Shown one piece after another: positions 50,900-58,474 of a stretch of DNA of 64,000 nucleotides. The notes beneath the pieces were generated by a model. It saw nothing but the letters and a program-made list of their open reading frames with translations, did not search any database and was not told the origin of the DNA. Within the stretch, counting starts at the first letter, position 1; each line of letters opens with the position of its first letter. The DNA comes from Selenomonas sp. AB3002 (GTDB lineage: Bacteria; Bacillota; Negativicutes; Selenomonadales; Selenomonadaceae), in NCBI RefSeq assembly GCF_000702545.1, contig NZ_JNIO01000008.1, positions 806,001 through 870,000 of the forward strand, given 5' to 3'. The position numbers were made by a program, and so were the translations under genes.

Positions 50900-52925
50900 C
50901 CCGACTTTGCCACGTAAAAAATGCACGAAGCCACAGTACATATGGCTTCGTGCTTATTTTTTCGAAAATAATATACACCTACACTTCAAAGGTCCATATC
51001 AGCCTTCATCTTTCGTAAATCACCTCTTGTGTAAAGCTTCGGGACAATATCCAGTGAGAACGCAGACAGTATCTTCTTTAGGTCATCATCCATTGTGTTA
51101 TTGAATCGGTAAAGGTCTCCGGGCAGTTTGTCAATTTGCCACTTTTGCAGGGCTGACTGGACACGTCTGCCAGAAAGGCCGTAACTCCACAGGCTGTCAG
51201 CATTTCCGCCAGGGGTAGCAGATAAAACTTTTTTCTGAATCAGGCGGAGCATTGTCAATGCCATCATGCATACCAGGAGATGCGCCTGTATATGCTCCCT
51301 GGTTGAGACATATATTGGGCGTGTGGCCAGCGTTCCTTTCATTTCCCTGAACTGGTCTTCGATCTGCGTCAGCCCGTGGTAAGCCTCCACAACATCTTCA
51401 TCGGCCATGTCTGTTTCCGAAGTCACAATCTGGTAATAACCCATGTATGCCGTTAGTTCCTCAAGCTTTTCTTCATCCAGCATGCCCAGCAGTTTGCCGG
51501 ACTCGATCATCTCCCCGGTTTCCTTGTGGACAAACTCTTTCTTGAAATATTTCTTGAGCTGGCGGGACTGTGTTGCCGTCACGCGGAATGTTGACGGGTT
51601 ATTGCGCAGTTTCTCCAGAAAATCCAGGAATCTCTTATGCTCGTGGTACTCGCGCTTGTAGAAGCGTTCGCTCCAGTAGACAACAACTTTCTCTTTGAGT
51701 TCCACGGTATTGCCGTCCTCATCCTTTACCCTGCGGGTCAGAATACGTGATTTCAGACGGAAGGAACTGCCCTTGGATGTATAGCCTTCCTGCTCCAGAA
51801 TCCAATGTCTCTCAGCCTTCGGGGTCTTGCGTATGCTCTTGCTTACTATGTAGCCCTGTCCATCCCTGACAAGATGACAGAGGTTGTAGAAAGAATGCAT
51901 GCCTCGGTCAGCCACCAGAACAAAACGTTCCGTCTCAAGTCTCCCCATGCTTTTCTTCAGGGCAGGACGCAGCGTAGCCTGGTCAAGGGTATTGCCGGGG
52001 AATGACTCAATGGTTATGGGGATGCCGTTGTCATCAAGGAAAAGCCCCATCTGCACGATTGGCTCTCTGCGATTCTCCTTGGAAACGCCTTTCTGCCGCA
52101 GGCCTTTTTGCGTATCACCGTTTACGCGCTCATCAGGATCTGGATCTTCTATCTCAAAGAAGAAGTTCGTGACATCATAGTAAATATGCGCCGTGGAACG
52201 TCCTACGGATTTGCAGATGGAAGAATGCATCCGGCGGATGAACTGTTCCTTGTGCTCCGCCAGCACATCCAGTGCATCGTAGATATGGTAGGGATAGGAA
52301 ACATCTGCCAACGGGGCAAAATACTGCTCGTTCTGCTGTGCGGTTTCCCACTTGGAAGCAGGCTGCAGTATGCGCCCGAAAATGAGCAGGCGTATGAATC
52401 CGGCCAGGTCATATGTAAGTCCCAATGAGTGCTTCAAAGTTGCACAAAGCTTGTCCAGCCCCAGCTGCCCAAACAGTCGGTCAAGCAGAAACTGGGCAAC
52501 GAGTTTTGGCGCGCCTATACAGGCAGCCTCTCCTTCGACGTAAGTTACGACATGCTTTTGCGGCAGTGGGGAATCGACATAAGGAAGCAGAGAATCAATG
52601 ATGGGGATTCCGTTCTTGTATGAATCCTTCAGACGCTGCACGAAATCCGGCTTGCCGTCATCGAAGCGGGACAAGGGGCCAATGTTCATGACGGTCTTCT
52701 TGCGGGAGACCTTGCGCCCCTGGCTGTCTTCAACCCGGCAGCTTTGCATCAGACGGAGGTAAGGGATGCCATTGTTCTTGCACAGCTCGACAAACATAGT
52801 CCTCTCCTTATGTAAATATATACCTACTAAATAATTATAACATAAAAGCAATAAAAAAGCAAGGAAAACCTTTGAAATTCCTTACTTTTTTAGGTGTATG
52901 ATTTTAAATTTCGTGGCAAAGTCGG
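50900..52925 (-). mobile_element. IS1634-family insertion sequence
   Basis: 2026 bp with perfect 15-bp terminal inverted repeats: CCCGACTTTGCCACG at the left and CGTGGCAAAGTCGGG at the right. One transposase gene inside. Flanked by identical 92-bp direct repeats. IS1634 is known to make unusually long, variable duplications (established for the Mycoplasma prototype), which fits. Confidence 0.92.
50986..52797 (-). CDS. IS1634-family DDE transposase
   Basis: 603 residues from the ATG at 52797 (SD AAGGAGAGG). IS4-superfamily DDE features: IYYDVTNFFFE, FVLVADRGMHSFYN (second Asp) and the YHGLTQIEDQFREMKGTL Y-x2-x3-E-type region. Appears intact, so the element may be mobile. Confidence 0.92.
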   Translation of the reverse strand: MFVELCKNNGIPYLRLMQSCRVEDSQGRKVSRKKTVMNIGPLSRFDDGKPDFVQRLKDSYKNGIPIIDSLLPYVDSPLPQKHVVTYVEGEAACIGAPKLVAQFLLDRLFGQLGLDKLCATLKHSLGLTYDLAGFIRLLIFGRILQPASKWETAQQNEQYFAPLADVSYPYHIYDALDVLAEHKEQFIRRMHSSICKSVGRSTAHIYYDVTNFFFEIEDPDPDERVNGDTQKGLRQKGVSKENRREPIVQMGLFLDDNGIPITIESFPGNTLDQATLRPALKKSMGRLETERFVLVADRGMHSFYNLCHLVRDGQGYIVSKSIRKTPKAERHWILEQEGYTSKGSSFRLKSRILTRRVKDEDGNTVELKEKVVVYWSERFYKREYHEHKRFLDFLEKLRNNPSTFRVTATQSRQLKKYFKKEFVHKETGEMIESGKLLGMLDEEKLEELTAYMGYYQIVTSETDMADEDVVEAYHGLTQIEDQFREMKGTLATRPIYVSTREHIQAHLLVCMMALTMLRLIQKKVLSATPGGNADSLWSYGLSGRRVQSALQKWQIDKLPGDLYRFNNTMDDDLKKILSAFSLDIVPKLYTRGDLRKMKADMDL

Positions 52926-53017
52926 GTAGGTGCAAAACTTTGTTTTGCACGGAGTTTTATGGCATTCTGGCAGCTTTGACGCTTACGACCTTTTCATCTA
53001 CAGTAGCCTATGCTATA
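52926..53017. repeat. 92-bp direct repeat, right copy
   Basis: Exact copy of 50808-50899. It contains a GTGCAAAAC/GTTTTGCAC hairpin and ends in TGCTATAAT, a -10-like element (extended by the flanking T) that may be the promoter of the RTX-like gene at 53143. A further GCCTGCT/AGCAGGC pairing lies at 53037-53097 in its leader. Confidence 0.85.
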
Positions 53018-53142
53018 ATAGCCCACGTGCGAAGCCAGCCTGCTTGATGTTTTACATTCTATATGCCAGGATATAGATGTTTTCAGGTGAGCAGGCGTGC
53101 TAACGCTCATTTTTAAAGGAAAAATTTTCAAGGAGAGATACT

Positions 53143-55053
53143 ATGGCAAGTATGGAACAAATCGCGAGTTACATTTTGCGGGGCTTGAACAACGAGTGGA
53201 TTCCACAAGCCTTGGCCAAGGCAAAGAGCGTATACGGTTGGTCTTTTGAAAACCGTGGAGTCAATTTTAACAGAATCAGCATATCTACAGCCAACGACCC
53301 CAACGATTGTCGTCTGGCCTATCTAAACGGCAATCCGTATTATGCTACTTTGCCCCTTAGCTCCTACATTCATGAGGACATGCATCTGGTCATCAATACG
53401 GCGCATCTGGATAAGATTGATACAAGCACAACCAGCGGTCTTACCTTTGACCGCACACGTGCCTTGGACAAAGATATAACCGTTGCTATTGGCAAGGCTC
53501 TTGCCTATGCCAATATGCACCGCACCGACAATCCCAATGATTTGGAGAGCCTCATTGCCGATGGTTTCGGTGAGATGCTGGTAGGTGCAGATGGTCCCAC
53601 GCTGGAGAACGCTTCGCTTTTTCTTATAGACCAGGTGCAGCATGACATCTTTGGCCGTCCATTCAAAGGAGAAGATGCTGGCGGTTATCTCTACATGAAA
53701 TCACTGCTCAATTATAGCCATCTTTGGGGTAAAACACCCCAGCAGACTTTGAGTGATGCAGTTGCCTTCCTTAGCAATAGCCATACTACTGTCAATGGCC
53801 TGCTTGTCGATGACATGCTAAAAACAATCACTAACGGCGTGGTCACCAATCAAAATGACGTAGGTAATTTTGTGCAGGATGCCTGCAATACCCCTGCTGG
53901 CAACCCAAATATGAGAGACACATATCGCCGCGAATGGCATGATTTCTTGCGCCAGACCTGTGGTATCAATTTAGACGATGATGATACTGGAGCTATTACC
54001 GGCTCTGATTACGGCGGTCCGGTGCAGACAGTGGAAAGCGTAGTGCCGGAAAACACCAGCCCGGTGAGCTGGCAAGCCTTGGGCGGCAACCTCTCAAAAA
54101 TATCCGGCTTGAATGTCTATTATTCAAATGAACTGATACAGTTTTCCCAGACGCCTATCCAGGAGGGCGGCAAACTGATCGGCAACGGCTCTACCAATGA
54201 TGTCATACAAGCCGGCACCGGCCAGACCAGCCTCTGGGGAGGCGGGGCTTCTTCTGATGTTCTGATAGGCAACAAGAGTGGACAGGCCGAATATTTCTTC
54301 CTCAGTGGCGACGGCCATGATACCATCAGGAACGGCAACTGGGGGGCAGGCAAGGACAAGCTTTATCTTGACCTCAACCACGGCTTTGGCTACAGCATCA
54401 ATGGCAACAATGTCGATCTGCAACTTGGCGGCGACCAACTGACCATAGAAGGAGTTGGTTCCAATGTGGTAGATTTCACCACAGATAACCAAACTACCCA
54501 TCATGTCAAATTTGGCAAGGCTGGTAGCATTATCACTTACGAGGATAATGTGGATGTCTACCTGGGTAGCAGCAACAGCACCTTGAAGGTGACCGGCAAC
54601 GGCCCCCAGGTCTGGGCTAACGGTACCCAGGGCAAAGTCTTTGACGGCATCACCAAGCTTGACGGCTCTGCCGCCAACAACGTCCTCCTGGCCGGCAATG
54701 GCAATGTCAACGAAACCATCATAGGTGGCGCGGCCTCCAGCAGCCTGTGGGGCGGTCAGGGTAGCTCAGCAGACACACTCACCGGGGGGCGTGGCTCCAA
54801 CGATTATTACTATGGCCTGGGCGACGGCAGGGATGTCATCACCGCTGCCAATGCTAACGATAAGATTATGCTCTACAACACGGGACTGGAAGGCATAGCA
54901 GGCATCGATGACCATGGCGCCAGCATGACCGTCACCATGGTTGACGGCGGCACCCTTACGCTGAACCATGTAGATGACAATGCCACCTTCGTGCTGTCCA
55001 ACGGACAGTCATTCAAACATAACAGCAAGTCTAAGGGTTGGATGCCAGCCTAA
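53143..55053 (+). CDS. Secreted HExxH protein with RTX-like repeats
   Basis: 636 residues without a Sec signal. Residues 77-81 are HEDMH, an HExxH zinc-metalloprotease motif, with acidic candidates for a third ligand further on (LESLIADGFGEM). The C-terminal half has Gly/Asp-rich hemolysin-type stretches such as GNGSTNDVIQAGTG, WGGGASSDVLIGN and GGAASSSLWGGQGSS with GGRGSNDYYYGLGDGRD, fitting calcium-bound beta-rolls and type I secretion. No transporter genes are adjacent. SD AAGGAG, then ATG at 53143. The protease call rests on the motif alone. Confidence 0.65.
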   Translation: MASMEQIASYILRGLNNEWIPQALAKAKSVYGWSFENRGVNFNRISISTANDPNDCRLAYLNGNPYYATLPLSSYIHEDMHLVINTAHLDKIDTSTTSGLTFDRTRALDKDITVAIGKALAYANMHRTDNPNDLESLIADGFGEMLVGADGPTLENASLFLIDQVQHDIFGRPFKGEDAGGYLYMKSLLNYSHLWGKTPQQTLSDAVAFLSNSHTTVNGLLVDDMLKTITNGVVTNQNDVGNFVQDACNTPAGNPNMRDTYRREWHDFLRQTCGINLDDDDTGAITGSDYGGPVQTVESVVPENTSPVSWQALGGNLSKISGLNVYYSNELIQFSQTPIQEGGKLIGNGSTNDVIQAGTGQTSLWGGGASSDVLIGNKSGQAEYFFLSGDGHDTIRNGNWGAGKDKLYLDLNHGFGYSINGNNVDLQLGGDQLTIEGVGSNVVDFTTDNQTTHHVKFGKAGSIITYEDNVDVYLGSSNSTLKVTGNGPQVWANGTQGKVFDGITKLDGSAANNVLLAGNGNVNETIIGGAASSSLWGGQGSSADTLTGGRGSNDYYYGLGDGRDVITAANANDKIMLYNTGLEGIAGIDDHGASMTVTMVDGGTLTLNHVDDNATFVLSNGQSFKHNSKSKGWMPA

Positions 55054-55069
55054 AGCAGCCGTAAGATTA

Positions 55070-55107
55070 AAGAAAGCAGACATACTTGATGTGTGTCTGC
55101 TTCTTTT
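55070..55107 (+). terminator. Terminator of the RTX-like gene
   Basis: AAGAAAGCAGACA pairs with TGTCTGCTTCTTTT around an 11-base loop, followed by T-rich DNA. Confidence 0.75.
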
Positions 55108-55110
55108 AGT

Positions 55111-55755
55111 TTAGAAAAAGGTATTTTCTGAATGCGACAAAAATCCACTGGCGCTTACAATTGCATCTATCAGCTGCTTGTCCGGCCTTTTGTAAAAGTA
55201 AAAATCATCTACCGTAACCCGGCGCGTATAATATTTCAGCGCTCCTTCATCACCCTCGCCGGGGAAGCAGCGGCTGCTGCCCGCCTGTATGATATAGGGC
55301 TCTCCCCTGTCATCGGTTCCCAAATACATCATGGCGTGCCCCGGGCTGAACAGCATATCCCCAGGACGCAGCTGCCCCAAAGCCTGCAGCCTTTCCTTCC
55401 TGCTCATTCCCTCGGCAAAAGATACCTTGGCCGGCACAAAGTCACGCTGTCTGTTGGCATCACCGGGAATATCCAGGCCCAGGCTGCGGTACACATCAGC
55501 CGTGAGCAGGGAGCAGTCAACGCCCCCTTCCAGGCCGCCCCAGCCGTAAAGGTCCATATAGAAACGGAAAGCCTGACGAATCAGGTTGTTTTCGGAAAAG
55601 GGTAGATACCCCTTGTGAACCGTCTCATCATCCGGCACAGCCACTTCCGCCTCCTGAAGGATGCCGTTCACCTTCAGAGCTGAGAATGAAGCCGTGCTCT
55701 GCCAGCTTGCGGTGCATCTTATGATAAGGTGTTTCCCACTGCAGATATTCATCAC
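55111..55755 (-). pseudogene. NlpC/P60 domain fused after an M15 remnant
   Basis: From about residue 45 the frame reads VHKGYLPFSENNLIRQAFRF, YGWGGLEGGVDCSLLTADVY (catalytic Cys) and LFSPGHAMMYLG (catalytic His), a full NlpC/P60 peptidase domain. The usual N-terminal SH3 domains and signal peptide are missing. The first ~40 codons belong to a different gene read out of frame. The domain itself could be intact, but there is no export signal in this frame. Confidence 0.6.
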
Positions 55756-55940
55756 TTGTTTGATTCATAATCATCCGGAAGCTTATGGGTCTTGTTTACA
55801 AGCAGTCCATAGTCAATAACACTGCCAACTGCTGCCATCGGACTTTCCTGTGCGGCTGTAACGGGCATAGCACAAAATATGTTCACGCTCACGGCACCTA
55901 TGACTGCAGCTGCTAAAACGCTTTTTGCTTTCACTCTCAT
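55628..55940 (-). pseudogene. M15 D,D-carboxypeptidase (VanY-like) with internal deletion
   Basis: The ATG at 55940 (SD AAGGAG) begins a signal peptide (MRVKAKSVLAAAVIGAVSVN), then YGLLVNKTHKLPDDYE, the canonical start of mature M15 carboxypeptidases. It stops at 55752. A second frame (55750 to 55628) continues with DEYLQWETPYHKMHRKLAEH and GFILSS, the usual C-terminal region. The metal-binding centre between them is gone. Confidence 0.6.
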
Positions 55941-55980
55941 TGTCTCTCCTTTGACGTAAAGTGCCTCACGCATATTTTCA

Positions 55981-57054
55981 TCACTCTTGCCTGCTAACTG
56001 GAATCTCATTTATGCACAAGCTGGCGGTGCCGTCCTCATGGGCCTCCATGACAGCCCTGACCCCAAAGGGCAGGTAAATATTGTCCTTGTCATGGCCTGC
56101 GGGCACCCCCTTCAGCCAGGGCTTGCCGGAAAGTCTGGCATAATAGGCCAGCACTTCATCCAGACGGAAATCCCCTTCCTCGTAATCATCATCTGCCCCT
56201 GTGAAATCACCCACAACAACGCCGTTCACCCGTGAGAGCAGTCCGCTTTGCCAAAGCTGCTGCAAGGCCCGGTCAATGCCATAAGTGGCCTCCCCCACAT
56301 CCTCCAGGAACAGGATAGCTCCCTCCCCCTGCAGTTCATAAGGAGTACCAATCAGGGACTGCACAATGGTCAAATTGCCGCCGATGACAGGCCCTTCAGC
56401 CCGCCCTGCGCTTATAGCCTGCAAGCTTTTGCCAGCTGGCAGCGGTATTTCTCCGGGATAAAGGCTGCCGCTTACACCCTTGGCGAAAATTTCCCTGGTG
56501 AAAGCCTTTTGGGAAGTATTGTCTTCAAAAGAAGTCAGCATGGGACCATGCACCGTAGACAAACGACTCTTTTCTCCCAAAGCGATATGCAGAGCCGTAA
56601 CATCACTATAACCTATGAACTGCTTGGGATGCTGGCGGATGGCTTCATAGTCCAGCTTGTCCAGCACCCGGGAGGAACCGTAGCCCCCCCGAAGGCAAAG
56701 AATGGCCTTTACCTCATCATCAGCAAAGAAATGATTGAGGTCAGCGGCTCGCTGTGAATCTGTGCCAGCAAAATAGCCGTACTGGGCCTTGCAGGAAGGA
56801 GCCAGCTTCACCTTGTAGCCCAATTTTTCCAAATACCTGACAGCATTTTTCAGTTCATCTACATCCGTATTGGAAGCCGGGGCCAATACCCCGATGGTGT
56901 CTCCAGGGCTCAGGGCACACCCTCGCACCACCTCCATTTTCTCCGTCTGTGGCGCAGCCAACGCTGTCTGACACTGAGGCAGGCAGGAAATGCCAGGTAC
57001 GGGAGCCAAGGTTATAGCCACTCCCATAGAAGCAGCCAAAAACATTTTTTTCAT
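55981..57054 (-). CDS. Exported S66-family LD-carboxypeptidase
   Basis: 357 residues. Signal peptide MKKMFLAASMGVAITLAPVPG. S66 catalytic set: Ser in FIGYSDVTALH (near 150), Glu in ILFLEDVGEATYGID, His in GVPAGHDKDNIYLPFG. The LdcA branch trims the terminal D-residue from murein tetrapeptides; the MccF branch inactivates microcin C-like compounds. Being exported, it should act on the cell wall or on an extracytoplasmic peptide. 12 bases after the glycosyltransferase-like gene, so likely co-transcribed with the NRPS genes. Confidence 0.85.
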   Translation of the reverse strand: MKKMFLAASMGVAITLAPVPGISCLPQCQTALAAPQTEKMEVVRGCALSPGDTIGVLAPASNTDVDELKNAVRYLEKLGYKVKLAPSCKAQYGYFAGTDSQRAADLNHFFADDEVKAILCLRGGYGSSRVLDKLDYEAIRQHPKQFIGYSDVTALHIALGEKSRLSTVHGPMLTSFEDNTSQKAFTREIFAKGVSGSLYPGEIPLPAGKSLQAISAGRAEGPVIGGNLTIVQSLIGTPYELQGEGAILFLEDVGEATYGIDRALQQLWQSGLLSRVNGVVVGDFTGADDDYEEGDFRLDEVLAYYARLSGKPWLKGVPAGHDKDNIYLPFGVRAVMEAHEDGTASLCINEIPVSRQE

Positions 57055-57066
57055 AAGTGACCTCTC

Positions 57067-58470
57067 TTATTTCTTCTTCATCAGTTCCTCAGCAATGCAG
57101 TAGGTCCGCTTGAGTATCCCTTCCCCGAAGGATTTGACCAATTGTGCCCCACAGCAGTTGTTGGAGTGTATGAAGGTATCACAGCGGGAGACAAGATAAA
57201 TGCCGTAGAAATAGTTCACCGTGGTGTCTTCCACATAACGCTCGTATTCCTCCGGGCTTCTGCGCATGGTTTCCAGCTCGCTTATGGTCTGGGCCACCTC
57301 GAAATCCGAGACACTATAACGCTCCTGGGCTACGGTGATGACCTTGCCGGGAAATGCTTCCTTCGTGGCATGGAGAAGATCCCTGTCCTCCGTGGCCAGC
57401 ATAATGCCATCATATCCCCCCTCTTCAAAAAATTTCCTGATAATGGGAATAGCAGTTTCGGCAGGAATGGCAGCTGCGCCACCCTCGAAATTGGCCTTGA
57501 AGAAGTCCGAGCCACGCAGGAGCACTCCAAGCATCCTCCTGCCCTGCAACACGAAGCTTTCGTACTCCCGCAGATGTTCCAGGAAGGTGGGGCTCAAGGT
57601 GCTGAGCTTGAAGCTGGTGACACGTTTGCCGCCAAAGTCCTTGCAAATCAGCAGGGGCAGGAAATTCTCGATGCTGATGACACTGTTCCTGCTGTAGGCA
57701 TCCAGCGGCGTCATTTTCACATTGAAATACTTTGACAGCAGCCTGTCGCTGTAGCGGGAGGTGCCGGGACGGGCGGTGACCTTCAGCCCCGTGGGCTTCA
57801 TGAAATTCACCAGATCCGTATAGGTGCCCAGGATGGAGCCGATGCCCTCATCCCTGGGCAGATTCAGTTCCAAATAGCGGGCGCTCCTGTGCCTGCCCTT
57901 GGCAATCCACTGATGGAGCATCACATGGTGGAAGCAGGTGATGGAATCCACCGTGTCATAGTTCTTGTTGAACATGGAGGAAAAGTAGGTGGCTATCACC
58001 CTCAGAAGCCCCGGCTCATCCTTCTCCGGCATCTTCCCTCCCACCTGCAGCCTGTCAGAAGCCGGATAAAACCACATCATACGCTCATCCTGGCAGAAAA
58101 TCTTCACTTCCGTATCCCGCAGGAAAATCAACGTGAGCGCCACAGTGTATTCATTGGCTTCCTCAAACCATACCCTGTCCTTTCCCTCCAGCAGGGTGAA
58201 ACATAGCAAGTGGCTGTGTTCATCGTAATCGTGGTATGGGGGGAAGGAGTAATAGGTGCGGAAAAGCTCAGCAGTGGAATAGTCAGGAGAGGCCTCAGCC
58301 CAGGCTTGATTGTCCACATACTCCAGGTCATACATTTCGCCGTTTTCCCGCTCCACATGGAAAAATCTTTCCCCATCCATGATGCCCTCCTGAGCCGCAT
58401 GGAATACCAGCGGGCTATGAGGAATCATGCGGTAGGATTTATTTTTGTCATAGGGTACGATTTTGAGCAT
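57067..58470 (-). CDS. Fucosyltransferase-like glycosyltransferase
   Basis: 467 residues, no signal peptide. The C-terminal region GVLLRGSDFF (a VhiRrgD-type nucleotide-sugar motif), YDGIMLATEDRDLLHATKEA and CDTFIHSNNCCGAQLVKSFG resemble O-/alpha-1,6-fucosyltransferase folds. The N-terminal ~200 residues are unusual. The ATG at 58470 follows GGGAGG by 8 bases, and this ribosome-binding site overlaps the NRPS stop. It may glycosylate the NRPS product or a surface polymer; the acceptor is unknown. Confidence 0.6.
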   Translation of the reverse strand: MLKIVPYDKNKSYRMIPHSPLVFHAAQEGIMDGERFFHVERENGEMYDLEYVDNQAWAEASPDYSTAELFRTYYSFPPYHDYDEHSHLLCFTLLEGKDRVWFEEANEYTVALTLIFLRDTEVKIFCQDERMMWFYPASDRLQVGGKMPEKDEPGLLRVIATYFSSMFNKNYDTVDSITCFHHVMLHQWIAKGRHRSARYLELNLPRDEGIGSILGTYTDLVNFMKPTGLKVTARPGTSRYSDRLLSKYFNVKMTPLDAYSRNSVISIENFLPLLICKDFGGKRVTSFKLSTLSPTFLEHLREYESFVLQGRRMLGVLLRGSDFFKANFEGGAAAIPAETAIPIIRKFFEEGGYDGIMLATEDRDLLHATKEAFPGKVITVAQERYSVSDFEVAQTISELETMRRSPEEYERYVEDTTVNYFYGIYLVSRCDTFIHSNNCCGAQLVKSFGEGILKRTYCIAEELMKKK

Positions 58471-58474
58471 CGTC

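Noticed and set aside
50811-51104. Plus-strand frame of 97 codons across the left 92-bp repeat and IS end
   Set aside because: It runs from duplicated target DNA into the IS end and past the transposase stop; no start signal.
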